Assembly: GCF_001584165.1 (NCBI RefSeq)
Contig: NZ_CP013233.1
Location: forward strand, 1,178,001 to 1,242,000
Length of the DNA: 64,000 nt
Direction of reading: 5' to 3'
From: Collimonas arenae
GTDB lineage: Bacteria > Pseudomonadota > Gammaproteobacteria > Burkholderiales > Burkholderiaceae_D
Shown here: one piece after another, positions 46,546-55,772 of the stretch
How the letters are laid out: the number at the start of each line of letters is the position of its first letter
How positions within the stretch are numbered: position 1 is the stretch's first letter
Notes under the pieces: model-generated
Told to the model about the DNA's origin: nothing
The model's input: the letters and a program-made list of their open reading frames with translations, nothing else
Databases searched by the model: none
Made by a program: the position numbers and the translations under genes

Positions 46546-47004
46546 ATGGCCAAGAGAAAAAGTTTGAAGGACGACAGTTGTCCGGTGGCGCGTTCGCTCG
46601 ACATGATCGGCGATCGCTGGTCGCTGCTGATCATCCGTGACGCGTTTGACGGCATGCGCCGTTTTGGCGAATTCCAGAAGAGCCTGGGTGTGGCGCGCAA
46701 TATCCTCGCCGATCGTCTGCACACGCTTGTCGATGACGGGATACTGGAAGTGGTGCCGGCTTCCGACGGCAGCGCGTATCAGGAATATGTGCTGACCGCC
46801 AAAGGTCTGGAGCTGTTCCCGGTGATGGTGGGGTTGCGGCAATGGGGAGAGAGCCACCTGTTTGCGAAAGGCGAAGCGCATTCCAGGCTGGTCGAGAGCC
46901 GTAGCGGCAAGGTAATCCAGAAAATGGCTTTGCAGTCGCGCGATGGCCGGGTGCTCGGGCCGGCCGATACGGTGGTGCAGAAACTCAAGCCAGGCCGCGA
47001 TTAG
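46546..47004 (+). CDS. HxlR family transcriptional regulator
   Basis: A 152-residue winged-helix regulator of the HxlR family, with the conserved cysteine Cys12 in DDSCPVARSLDMIGDRWSLLIIRDA and RFGEFQKSLGVARNILADRL in the recognition helix region. Family members respond to aldehydes, quinones or redox changes through this cysteine. ATG 46546 fits family length better than a 13-residue longer start. It is divergent from the MFS gene at 45123-46427, its likely target. Confidence 0.92.
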   Translation: MAKRKSLKDDSCPVARSLDMIGDRWSLLIIRDAFDGMRRFGEFQKSLGVARNILADRLHTLVDDGILEVVPASDGSAYQEYVLTAKGLELFPVMVGLRQWGESHLFAKGEAHSRLVESRSGKVIQKMALQSRDGRVLGPADTVVQKLKPGRD

Positions 47005-47099
47005 GCTAGTATCCACCTCATCGCTTCTGCGCTACGTGGTCATCAGCCAACGAAGTCATCTGGGGTCAAGGTGCTAGGCGCGCCGAAAAATTGTGGTCA

Positions 47100-47741
47100 T
47101 CAACCATCTGCGCGCGGCAGATGCCAGCCGTGCGTTGCCGCCACCACGCGCAAGCTGAAACAAGCGATGCCGCCGACCAGCGCTGCCGCGCCAGGCGACA
47201 AGCCGAAGCGGCGCCCCACGACGACCACGAAGGCACCGAAGAACGCCGCAGTGGCGTAGATGTCGACCTGCAGCACGGCTGGCACGCGTGCCAGCAGGAT
47301 GTCGCGCACGACGCCGCCGCCGACGCCGGTGACGGTGCCCATTAACATCGCAACAAACGGCCGGATGCCGAACTGGGTCGCTTTCTCGACGCCTGCCACT
47401 GCAAATAATGCCAGGCCGGCGGCGTCAAGCACCAGGATCAGCATGGGCGGCAAGGCTTGAAAAGTGGAATGGAAAACAAAGGTCAGGATGCCGGCGCAGA
47501 ATGTCAGCACCGGATAGCGCCAGTCGCGGATCGCGTTCGGCGGCGTGGCGCCGATCAGCAGATCACGGATCACGCCGCCGCCAAGCGCAGCGATGAATGA
47601 AATCACCATCACGCCGAGCAGGTCGAGATTGCTGCGCATCGCACTGAGCGCACCTTCTATTGCGAACACCAGGGTGCCGGCCAGATCGGCCGCCAGCACC
47701 ACAGTTTCAGTTTTCAGTTTGATCCTGGTCATCGACGGCAT
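47100..47741 (-). CDS. UPF0126/TRIC-type membrane channel protein
   Basis: The 213-residue protein has seven hydrophobic segments arranged as two repeats, each with the glycine motif AALGGGVIRDLLIG (first) and VTGVGGGVVRDILLA (second), the hallmarks of the YadS/YicG family. Relatives form trimeric cation channels (TRIC); some bacterial members are linked to glycine or potassium transport. Function here is undetermined. It is alone, between the HxlR gene and the peptide transporter operon. Confidence 0.9.
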   Translation of the reverse strand: MPSMTRIKLKTETVVLAADLAGTLVFAIEGALSAMRSNLDLLGVMVISFIAALGGGVIRDLLIGATPPNAIRDWRYPVLTFCAGILTFVFHSTFQALPPMLILVLDAAGLALFAVAGVEKATQFGIRPFVAMLMGTVTGVGGGVVRDILLARVPAVLQVDIYATAAFFGAFVVVVGRRFGLSPGAAALVGGIACFSLRVVAATHGWHLPRADG

Positions 47742-47809
47742 CGCCTGATTATGTCTGGTGGTGGCACGCTATAACGAAATGGGGCAGGCGTCAACGCCAG
47801 GTAAACGGG

Positions 47810-47853
47810 AACGGGGCGTCAGACTCGCCGTGCAGCGGTTCCGACGCCCCGTT
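47810..47853 (-). terminator. Terminator-like hairpin after the peptide ABC operon
   Basis: AACGGGGCGTC (47810-47820) and GACGCCCCGTT (47843-47853) form a perfect 11-bp stem with a 22-base loop, 31 bases beyond the ATPase stop. The following minus-strand sequence has only a short T stretch, so efficiency is uncertain. Confidence 0.6.
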
Positions 47854-47883
47854 TGTCTGCGCCTTGAAGGGCGCTTTACGCCA

Positions 47884-49602
47884 TCAGTTTTGCAGGCCGC
47901 GTGGAATGGCGCTCAGCAATTGACGTGTGTAAGGATGGGTCGGATTGTGGTACAGGTCATCCGAGTTGGCTAGTTCGACCACCTTCCCTTGATGCATCAC
48001 CATCACCTGGTCGGCCAGGTATTTGACTACCGACAGATCATGCGAAATGAAGATGTAGCTCATGCCGAATTCTTCCTGCAGGTCTTGCAGCAGATTCAGC
48101 ACCTGGGCTTGCACCGAGACGTCCAGCGCCGATACCGATTCATCACACACCAGCACTTCCGGACGTAAGGTCAGGCAGCGTGCAATCGCAATCCGTTGCC
48201 GCTGGCCGCCGGAAAATTCATGCGGATAACGGTGGTAGGCAGCAGTCGGCAGGCCAACCTTTTGCAACAACTGCATCGCCATTTCGGTGCGCTCGTTGTC
48301 GTCGCTGCCGATCTGGTGGATACGCATCGGTTCCAGCAGGATCTGGCCGATTGTGAAGCGCGGGTTGAGCGAGGCGTACGGGTTCTGGAAAATGATCTGG
48401 ATGCGCCGCTTGTAGGACATGAACTCCTGGTTCGACATGCCGATGATGTCCTTGCCTTCGAACAGCGCCTGGCCAGCTGTGGCCTGGTGCAGACGCATCA
48501 GGGTCAGGCCGACGGTGGTCTTGCCGGAACCGGATTCGCCCACCACGCCGAGCGTCTTGCCACGCGCCAGCTTGAACGAGACATCCTTGACCGCCTGGAA
48601 TTCCTTGCGGCCGAACAAGCCTTCGCGCGAGTAGAAGCTCTTGCCCAAGCCACGCACGTCGAGCAGGATATCTTCCTTGCCGCTGCAGCCGCGGGTGCGT
48701 TCGCGCAGATCGAGTTCGGTGCCGTTGTTGCCGTTCATGTAGTCACTGATAACCGGCAGGCGCCATGGACGGGTGTCGAGCGAAGGACGGCACATCAGCA
48801 GGGCCTTGGTGTACGGGTCCTGCGGGTTCTCGAAGATCTGGCGCACAGTGCCTTTCTCACGCACTTCGCCGTGACGCATGACGATCACTTGATCGGCAAT
48901 TTCGCCGACCAGCGCCAGGTCATGGGTAATGAACAGGACCGACATCTTGTGACGCTTGCGCAGCGCCTCGATCAAATCGATGATCTGTTTCTGGATCGTG
49001 ACGTCGAGCGCGGTGGTCGGCTCGTCGGCGATCAGCAGTTTCGGTTCGCAAGCAATCGCCATGGCGATCATCACGCGCTGCTGCTGGCCGCCCGACATCT
49101 GGCTCGGATAGGCATCTACTTTGGTCGCCGGCGATGGGATGCCGACTTCCTCCAGCAGCTCGATGGAACGCTTGCGGGCCTGCTTGGCGTCCATGCCCAT
49201 ATGCAGGCGAAGCACTTCGCCGATCTGGAAGCCAACCGTGAAGACTGGATTGAGCGAGGTCATCGGCTCCTGGAAAATCATCGAGATTTCCTTGCCGCAC
49301 ATGTCGCGCCGTTCATCAATCGACATGGCCAGCAGATTGCGGCCCTCGAATTCGATGACGCTGGTGGCGGCAATGCTGGAATTATCCGGTGGCAGCAGGC
49401 CCATTACGGCTAGCGAGCTGACCGATTTGCCGCTGCCCGATTCGCCGACCAGCGCGACGGTGGTGTCGCGTGGGATGTCAAAGGAAATGCCCTTGACGGT
49501 TTCGATCATGGTTTTCTTGTCGGCGCGGAAACTGACGCGCAGGTCGCGTACGCGCAACAGCGGTTGATCTGCCGCTTGCGGTGTGGTGTTGGTCGAATTC
49601 AT
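47884..49602 (-). CDS. Peptide/oligopeptide ABC transporter, fused double ATPase (YejF/DppDF type)
   Basis: The 572-residue protein joins two ABC ATPase domains. The first (about 15-275) has Walker A GESGSGKS, signature MSGGQQQRV and Walker [13 protein letters not shown]. The second (about 315-560) has [18 protein letters not shown] and [12 protein letters not shown]. Both domains appear intact. In YejF and related importers this fusion powers uptake of peptides through two permeases. It is the last gene of a seven-gene minus-strand cluster with permeases, an oligopeptidase and binding proteins, nine bases after the YejE-type permease. Confidence 0.95.
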   Translation of the reverse strand: MNSTNTTPQAADQPLLRVRDLRVSFRADKKTMIETVKGISFDIPRDTTVALVGESGSGKSVSSLAVMGLLPPDNSSIAATSVIEFEGRNLLAMSIDERRDMCGKEISMIFQEPMTSLNPVFTVGFQIGEVLRLHMGMDAKQARKRSIELLEEVGIPSPATKVDAYPSQMSGGQQQRVMIAMAIACEPKLLIADEPTTALDVTIQKQIIDLIEALRKRHKMSVLFITHDLALVGEIADQVIVMRHGEVREKGTVRQIFENPQDPYTKALLMCRPSLDTRPWRLPVISDYMNGNNGTELDLRERTRGCSGKEDILLDVRGLGKSFYSREGLFGRKEFQAVKDVSFKLARGKTLGVVGESGSGKTTVGLTLMRLHQATAGQALFEGKDIIGMSNQEFMSYKRRIQIIFQNPYASLNPRFTIGQILLEPMRIHQIGSDDNERTEMAMQLLQKVGLPTAAYHRYPHEFSGGQRQRIAIARCLTLRPEVLVCDESVSALDVSVQAQVLNLLQDLQEEFGMSYIFISHDLSVVKYLADQVMVMHQGKVVELANSDDLYHNPTHPYTRQLLSAIPRGLQN

Positions 49603-49610
49603 GTTGTCTC

Positions 49611-50795
49611 CTATTTCAGCTTCGGATCAAGGGCGTCGCGCAATGCGTCGGTGAACAGCGAGAACGCCGTCACCAGGATTGCCATGGCGATACTGGCCGC
49701 GGCCAGTTGCCACCACTTGCCCAGGATCAGTTCGTTTTGTGCTTCGTTGAGCATGCTGCCCCAGGAAACGACGCCGACCGGCACGCCGAAACCAAGGAAG
49801 CTCAAGATCACTTCCGACTTGATGAAACCGACTACAGAGATCGATAACTGCACCAGCGATACGTGGCTGACGTTCGGGAAGATATGGCCGAACATCTTGC
49901 TCCAGTGGCTGGCGCCGATGGCGTCCGCCGCCATCACGTATTCACGCGTCTTGTGCTTCATGTACTCGGCACGGATCAGGCGGTAGGTGCCGGTCCAGCC
50001 GGTCAGGCCGAGGATCAGTACGATCGCCGTCACGCCCTTTTGCTGCAACACCGCCGCTACGGCGAGGATCAGCAGCAAGTAGGGGATGGACGTGAAGATG
50101 CTGTAGAACCAGTTAAAGGCATCGTCGATCCAACCGCCGAAGTAGCCCGAAATCGCGCCGAAAATGGTGCCCAGAACCACGGCCAGCAACGCCGATACAA
50201 GACCAACGATGATCGAGGTTTCGGCGCCCTTGATGGTTTTCTTGATGATGTCGTGGCCCCACTTGTCGGCGCCGAACGGCAGCGTCGGTTTGCGGATCAG
50301 TGTGGCGCTGGCGCCTTTCTTGGCCAGGTCTGCACGGATTTCGGTCATCTCGTCCGCGAGCGGATCGGCGATGCCGTAATCGTTGGCGACAACCGGCGGC
50401 GGTGGCGCCGCTGTAGCGCTCTTGCGCAAGTCGCGCAGGATGTCGCGCAACGGATCGACCGGATTTTCCGGTGGTGGCGCTTCCTTGATCGTATCGTTGC
50501 TGCTGAAGCCGCGTTCGGCGTCGGTCTGGGCGCCGATGAAAGTTGGCGGCGCGTAGTTGACGCCGACTTCCTTGGCCCAGTCCTTGGCCAGCAGGCCGCT
50601 GGCCGACAGCACAAGCATGATCAGGTACAGGCCGACTACGGCCATGGCCGCCATCGCGACGCGGTCGGCGCGCAAACGACGCCAGGCCAACGCCCACAGA
50701 CCCGGCGAATGGGTGCCGCCGGGAGTGGCGGTGATTGCTACGGTATTGACTGCCGGCGCTGCTTGGACAGGGGCCGAGTTTACATTCTGAGTCAT
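49611..50795 (-). CDS. Peptide ABC transporter permease (OppC/YejE type) with large periplasmic insertion
   Basis: A 394-residue inner-membrane permease. After a first helix (about 40-65) comes an insertion of about 110 residues with proline tracts (EAPPPENP, AAPPPPVV), then the core with the conserved EAA-type loop (EYVMAADAIGASHWSKMFGHIFPN) and helices to the C-terminus. The long insert between helix 1 and the core is typical for YejE-like members and may contact the binding protein. AGGAG precedes the start, nine bases after the first permease. Confidence 0.93.
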   Translation of the reverse strand: MTQNVNSAPVQAAPAVNTVAITATPGGTHSPGLWALAWRRLRADRVAMAAMAVVGLYLIMLVLSASGLLAKDWAKEVGVNYAPPTFIGAQTDAERGFSSNDTIKEAPPPENPVDPLRDILRDLRKSATAAPPPPVVANDYGIADPLADEMTEIRADLAKKGASATLIRKPTLPFGADKWGHDIIKKTIKGAETSIIVGLVSALLAVVLGTIFGAISGYFGGWIDDAFNWFYSIFTSIPYLLLILAVAAVLQQKGVTAIVLILGLTGWTGTYRLIRAEYMKHKTREYVMAADAIGASHWSKMFGHIFPNVSHVSLVQLSISVVGFIKSEVILSFLGFGVPVGVVSWGSMLNEAQNELILGKWWQLAAASIAMAILVTAFSLFTDALRDALDPKLK

Positions 50796-50804
50796 GGCGG
50801 CTCC

Positions 50805-51743
50805 TTACTTCAGCTGAACGCGTGGGTCAACGGCCTGGTACAACAGGTCGGTCAACAGGTTGAATATCATGGTGGCGGCGGCGACATAGATGGTGATCGC
50901 CTTGATCACCGGGAAGTCGCTGCGTTCCACGGCAAGAATCACCTCGCGGCCGATGCCTGGGATCGAGAAGAAGCGTTCGATCAGGAAGGCACCGATCAGC
51001 AGTGCCGGCAGGTTAGACATGACGTTGGTGATGATGGGAATGGCGGCATTGCGCAACACGTGCACCCACAGGATGCGGCGTTCCTTGACGCCCTTGGCGC
51101 GCGCGGTGCGGACGTAGTCCTGGTTGACTTCATCCAGCACGAAAGTACGGTACAGACGCAGGCTAGGCGCGATACTGACCGCCAGCATGATCAGGATCGG
51201 CAGGGCGGAATAGTGGAACAGGTTTTCGGCGAAGCTGTTGCCCCAGCCTTGCACCGGGAACATGCCGAGCTTGTAGGCGAACCAGTATTGGAACAGGATG
51301 ATGTAGACCAGGATACTGATCGACATGCCGACGGTGCAAGCCACCATCACCATACGGTCAGTCATCGAGCCGCGCACGAATGCGACAGCCAATGCCAGTG
51401 CCACGGCGATCAGGGTTTCCAGGATGGTCAGCGGAATCAGCACGGTCATGGATGGCCCAAGGCGGGTCATGATGACGTTAGCCACCGATTCGCCGGTGCT
51501 CCAGCTGTTGCCGAAGTTGAAGGTGACGATCTGCTTGATGAAGATCCACAGCTGGATGTAATACGGCTGGTCAATCCCCAACTGGGTGCGGATGTTGGCG
51601 ATCTGTTGCGGGTTCGACATCTTCCCGGCCAGGATGTACGCCGGGTCGCCACCGACCCAGTTGAACAGGAAAAACACCAGTACGATGACGCCGAGCATGG
51701 TCGGCAGCATTTGCCACAGTCGGCGCAGGATATAAGCGGTCAT
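50805..51743 (-). CDS. Peptide ABC transporter permease (OppB/YejB type)
   Basis: A 312-residue inner-membrane permease with the OppB signature at the N-terminus (MTAYILRRLWQMLPTMLGVIVLVFFLFNWVGGDPA), about six helices, and the EAA loop (QDYVRTARAKGVKERRILWVHVLRNA). It forms the heteromeric channel with the YejE-type permease that follows nine bases later. GAGAGAA precedes the start. Cargo is presumably short peptides, as inferred from the operon. Confidence 0.94.
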   Translation of the reverse strand: MTAYILRRLWQMLPTMLGVIVLVFFLFNWVGGDPAYILAGKMSNPQQIANIRTQLGIDQPYYIQLWIFIKQIVTFNFGNSWSTGESVANVIMTRLGPSMTVLIPLTILETLIAVALALAVAFVRGSMTDRMVMVACTVGMSISILVYIILFQYWFAYKLGMFPVQGWGNSFAENLFHYSALPILIMLAVSIAPSLRLYRTFVLDEVNQDYVRTARAKGVKERRILWVHVLRNAAIPIITNVMSNLPALLIGAFLIERFFSIPGIGREVILAVERSDFPVIKAITIYVAAATMIFNLLTDLLYQAVDPRVQLK

Positions 51744-51763
51744 GATAATTCTCTCATTCCAGG

Positions 51764-53779
51764 TTAATGCAGGCGTTGGCCTGAGATTTCGGCAAAGAAT
51801 GCCTTGTTGTTAGGCTCGCGTCCGAGGAAAGTGCTGACCATCTCGCCGGCCGGCTTTTCACCGCCGCGCGAGAGGATGTCCTGGCGATACAGATGGCCGA
51901 CTTCCGGATTCATCAATTTGCCGTTATAACGCGACAGCATGTCCAGCGCCAGCACTTCCGACCACATGTAGCCGTAGTAGCCTGCTGCATAGCCGCCCAT
52001 CAGGTGGCCGAACTGGCCGGGGAATTCAGTGCCCGGTACATAACCCAAAGGAGTTGCGCCTTCCATTTGCTGCCAGACGGCCAGCGGTTGCTCCTGGTCG
52101 GCCTTGTCGTTGTGGATGGTCATGTCGTAGCTCGCGTACAGCAGTTGGCGCGCATAGCGAATGCCGCGGCCGTAGTTGTGGGCAGCGGTCAGGCGTGCCA
52201 GCAGGGCGTCGTCGATGGTCGGGCAGGTAGTCTTGCAGAAGCCGGCCAGCAATGTAAGCGACTCTTTGCGGCGCGCCCATTCTTCATACATTTGCGAAGG
52301 CGCTTCGACGAAGTCGAGCTCGACATTGGTGCCGGCTTGGCTGACATACTTGGTGTGCGATAGCACGCCATGCAGTACGTGGCCGAATTCGTGCACCAGC
52401 GTTTCCAGCTCATCGCTGTTCAGGCCGCTGCGATCGAGGTTGGTGACCAGCGTCGAAATCGGTGTGCGGTTGGCGAGCGTGCTGACGCCGCGGGTGCCCC
52501 AGGCTGCGGCGTGGCCGTACTTGCCTTCACGCGGATAGAGATCGAGATAGATACCGGCGATGCGTTGCTTGCTCTTGCTATCGATGACGTCGTAGTACTG
52601 AACTTCAGGATCCCAGACCGGCACGTCGACGCGCTTGAACTCAACACCGTACAGGGTGCCGGAAATATGTAGCACCCAAGGCACTGCGGCGTCGGTAGGG
52701 AAGTATTTGCGCAATGCTTCCTGATCGACGTTGTAGCGTGCCTGCTTGATCTTCTGCTGCCAGTATTCGGCATCCCAGCGTTCCAGCTTGGTATCGACCA
52801 GCGGCGTCTTCAAGGTTTCCGATTTGAACACGCGCAGTTCTTCGATTTCCTTCAGTTCCAGCTGGGTCACTGCGGTCTGCACTTCCTTGAGGAAGGTGTC
52901 GACGGTTTGCGGATTCTTTACCATGCGGCGCTGCGTCACCAGGTCAGCGTAGCTAGGTAAGCCGAACAGAGCGGCCATTTCATGGCGCAGGTTCATTGCT
53001 TCCTTCAGCACTTCCAGGTTCTTTGGCGTGCCGTGGTTGGTGAAGGCGATCATGTAGCGGCGGCGGGCGTCGCTGTTGTCGGCCGATTCCATGAACGGCT
53101 TGTATTCAGGGTAGTCGAAGCCGAGCAGGTAGTTGCCCTTGTCGTCGCGCTTGGCGCGCGCCATGTAGGCGGCAGGCATGCCCTGCAGTTCGGCTGGCGT
53201 GAAGGTCAGTTTCTGGTTGTTGTCGCGGATGTTGCGCGCGAATTCCTGGCTCAGTTCACCCAGGCGGTCGAGGATTTCTTTCATCCGTGCGCGCTTCTCA
53301 GGCGGCAGCGAGACGCCGGTGTCGTCAAAGCTGTACAGGATGTCCTGGCGCAGTTTCTTTTCGATCGGATCGGTCGGCTGGATCGCCTTGAAGCGGGCGT
53401 ACAGCTTTTCGCTTTGCAGCAGGTCGGTGGCGAACTTGTTGGTTTCGATCAGGCAGGCTTCAGTGGTGCTGCGTACCTTGGCGTCAGGGGAGACGTTGTT
53501 GAGGATGTCGACCGGGCCTTGCAGGTCTTCCAGCTTGATTTGCAGATCGTTCCAGTCGGCCAGGACTTTCTTGCTGTCGCCGGCATGCGCTGCAGGTAAT
53601 TTCTCCAGGACTGACACACGCTTGCGCAACGCGCCCAACGTGCTGTCGCATAGCGCCGGGATCTGTTCTGCTTTGAGCAGGGGAATCAGCGGACGGTGCT
53701 TATCTTGGGCAACTGCCGGTTGCAGCATCAGCGTGAGTAACGCTGTCGTGACCGGCAAGAAAAATGATGATGGTTTCAT
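51764..53779 (-). CDS. Secreted M3 family oligopeptidase
   Basis: The 671-residue protein is an M3 (thimet oligopeptidase-like) zinc peptidase with the active-site motif HEFGH in ETLVHEFGHVLHGVLSH and the downstream glutamate in DFVEAPSQMYEEW. It starts with a signal peptide (MKPSSFFLPVTTALLTLMLQPAVAQD), so it should act in the periplasm, trimming peptides before uptake. I chose ATG 53779, which has GAGGA five bases upstream; a TTG four codons earlier is less likely. It lies between binding protein 1 and the permeases, in the same direction. Confidence 0.92.
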   Translation of the reverse strand: MKPSSFFLPVTTALLTLMLQPAVAQDKHRPLIPLLKAEQIPALCDSTLGALRKRVSVLEKLPAAHAGDSKKVLADWNDLQIKLEDLQGPVDILNNVSPDAKVRSTTEACLIETNKFATDLLQSEKLYARFKAIQPTDPIEKKLRQDILYSFDDTGVSLPPEKRARMKEILDRLGELSQEFARNIRDNNQKLTFTPAELQGMPAAYMARAKRDDKGNYLLGFDYPEYKPFMESADNSDARRRYMIAFTNHGTPKNLEVLKEAMNLRHEMAALFGLPSYADLVTQRRMVKNPQTVDTFLKEVQTAVTQLELKEIEELRVFKSETLKTPLVDTKLERWDAEYWQQKIKQARYNVDQEALRKYFPTDAAVPWVLHISGTLYGVEFKRVDVPVWDPEVQYYDVIDSKSKQRIAGIYLDLYPREGKYGHAAAWGTRGVSTLANRTPISTLVTNLDRSGLNSDELETLVHEFGHVLHGVLSHTKYVSQAGTNVELDFVEAPSQMYEEWARRKESLTLLAGFCKTTCPTIDDALLARLTAAHNYGRGIRYARQLLYASYDMTIHNDKADQEQPLAVWQQMEGATPLGYVPGTEFPGQFGHLMGGYAAGYYGYMWSEVLALDMLSRYNGKLMNPEVGHLYRQDILSRGGEKPAGEMVSTFLGREPNNKAFFAEISGQRLH

Positions 53780-53834
53780 GCATTTCCTCAAATAGGGACT
53801 TGGTGAAAATAAACAATTGTTGATGGGTTAAACA

Positions 53835-53863
53835 CCGGCGGCAAGCGTTGTGCCTGCCGCCGG
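53835..53863 (-). terminator. Hairpin between binding protein 1 and the oligopeptidase gene
   Basis: CCGGCGGCA (53835-53843) and TGCCGCCGG (53855-53863) form a perfect 9-bp stem with an 11-base loop, just after the binding protein stop. The T stretch is short, so it may reduce rather than end transcription, or protect the upstream mRNA. Confidence 0.55.
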
Positions 53864-53873
53864 CGTGGTGTCT

Positions 53874-55673
53874 TTATTTGCGTTTTTCGATATCGAAGTA
53901 CATCCATTCGGTAGGCATGACCGGATGCTTCTTGTAGCCGATGACGCGTGGCTGGGCGATCATGTTGCGATAGCGGGCATAGCCGATGCGGATTGGCGCA
54001 TAGACTTCCAGCAGGCGCGTCATCTTGTGATACAGCAGATCACGTTCCGGGCCGGCCGGCAGCTTCTGCGAAGCGGCATACAGCTTGTCGTATTCAGGCA
54101 TCTTGAAGCAGCCGTTGTTGTTCTGGCCGACATTCGGGCCATAGAACAGCTGCATGAAATTGTCGCCGTCCGGATAATCGGCAATCCAGGGCGCAGTACG
54201 AGTTTGCAGCTGGCATTCCTTTTCGGCCTTGAGCAGGTCCGGGAAGGTTTTCAGGTCGCCGACCATGCGGATATGGATGCTGTCGTAGGTCTTCTTCCAC
54301 ATTTCCGATTGCTGCTGGCCGTTCGAATCGGCGCGCGCGGAGTAGCGGACTGTCAGCGGCTGGCCGTTAGGCTGGGTGCGATAGCCGTCGGCACCGATCT
54401 TGTAGCCGAACTTGTCGAGCAGGGCGTTGGCCACTTCCGGTTCATACTGGATGCTGCTCTTGTAGTTGGCATCGTAGCCGACTACGCCTGGTGGGATCGG
54501 ATACTCCAGAGGGATCGCCTCGTCGTTCCAGACCACCTTGATTTCCTCGCGGACGTTGTGCGCCATCGAGATCGCGCGGCGCAGAGCAATTTTTTCCTTG
54601 CTGAAGCCACCCAGTACCGGGTCTTGCATGTTCCAATAGAAATAGCTGATTTCAGGATCGACGATGCGCGACAGCTGCACGCCTTTCTTGACGAATTCCG
54701 GCTTCAACTTGCCGCCCGACATGACCTGCGGCGCCAGCGGGCCTTGCAGTTCGGTGATGTCGACTTCATCGCCTTCAAACGCCAGCAGGCGCGACTGGTC
54801 TTCCACCATCACGCTGATTTCGACGCGGCCGATCTGCGGCATACGCTTGCCCTTCATCTTGGCGACGATGGCGTCGTCACCCGGTTCGCTGGCCTTGAAG
54901 TCCCAGATGTAGCCACGATAGTCGGGATTGGCGGTGAGCACCATGCGCGAGCCGCGCACCCATTCGCTGAGGATGTAAGGGCCGGTGCCGACCGGATGGC
55001 CCATGACGGTGCCTTGGGCGTCGCGATACTTTTCGATCACTTCACGCGCGACGGCGCTGGTCGGCTGGTGGGCCAGAATCATGCCGAGATTGAAATCGGG
55101 TTGCTTCAGATGGATGCGCAGGGTGTAGCGATCCAACAGTTCAAAGCCAGGGACGTTGGCGTCGTAGTCGAAATGGCCGGTCTTCTTGGCTTGCGCGGCG
55201 ACTTCGTCAAGGCCGACGACTTTACCTTCCAGCAGCCAGGTTTGCGGCGATGCCAGTTGGGGATCGAACAGCCGCTTGTATGAATACACGAAGTCGGCCA
55301 TCGTCAGTTCGCGCTTCTTGCCGTTGAATACCGGATCATCGGCAAAGTAGATGCCTTTTTTGAGATGGATCGTGTAAGTCATGCCGTCGGCGCTGACTTC
55401 CGGTAGCGATTCTGCAGCCGAAGGCATCAGCTTGGCCGGGCGAGCCAGGTAATCGTAGGCATACAGGGTTTCGAATACCGATTGATTGACCAGCTGCGAA
55501 TACAGATCGCGCGTGACGGCCGGATCGAAGCCGGTTTCCGGCGCCACGAACACGAAGCGCAACACTTTCCCGGGATCGGCAGGCGATGTTGGTGCAGCCG
55601 CAACCGATGCTTGCATCGGCAGCGCGCACGCTAAACAGGCAACCAATATCCCGCGTAACCAAAGCGAGTTCAT
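53874..55673 (-). CDS. Peptide ABC transporter solute-binding protein 1 (family 5)
   Basis: A 599-residue periplasmic binding protein of family 5 (DppA/OppA type) with a signal peptide (MNSLWLRGILVACLACALPMQASVAAAP). Family landmarks are YDYLARPAKLMPSAAESLPEVSADG, ADDPVFNGKKRELTMADFVYSYKRLFDP and VGTGPYILSEWVRGSRMVL. It is the most divergent of three tandem paralogues; the other two lie upstream. AAGGAG precedes the start. It is followed by the oligopeptidase gene, so it likely presents peptides to the permeases downstream. Confidence 0.94.
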   Translation of the reverse strand: MNSLWLRGILVACLACALPMQASVAAAPTSPADPGKVLRFVFVAPETGFDPAVTRDLYSQLVNQSVFETLYAYDYLARPAKLMPSAAESLPEVSADGMTYTIHLKKGIYFADDPVFNGKKRELTMADFVYSYKRLFDPQLASPQTWLLEGKVVGLDEVAAQAKKTGHFDYDANVPGFELLDRYTLRIHLKQPDFNLGMILAHQPTSAVAREVIEKYRDAQGTVMGHPVGTGPYILSEWVRGSRMVLTANPDYRGYIWDFKASEPGDDAIVAKMKGKRMPQIGRVEISVMVEDQSRLLAFEGDEVDITELQGPLAPQVMSGGKLKPEFVKKGVQLSRIVDPEISYFYWNMQDPVLGGFSKEKIALRRAISMAHNVREEIKVVWNDEAIPLEYPIPPGVVGYDANYKSSIQYEPEVANALLDKFGYKIGADGYRTQPNGQPLTVRYSARADSNGQQQSEMWKKTYDSIHIRMVGDLKTFPDLLKAEKECQLQTRTAPWIADYPDGDNFMQLFYGPNVGQNNNGCFKMPEYDKLYAASQKLPAGPERDLLYHKMTRLLEVYAPIRIGYARYRNMIAQPRVIGYKKHPVMPTEWMYFDIEKRK

Positions 55674-55772
55674 ACCATTTGTCTCCTTCTAAGATCTCTA
55701 GCTAAATTTGACCTGCGGCACACTGACAGCGGCGTGCCGGACCAGGGGGCGTATTACCGTATGTCCGGTGGG

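Noticed and set aside
48196..49413. Open frame opposite the ABC ATPase gene
   Set aside because: Antisense to a clear double ATPase and without any family similarity.
49863..51767. 634-codon plus-strand open frame opposite two permease genes
   Set aside because: The His/Gln/Asp-rich translation is typical for the antisense of membrane protein genes.
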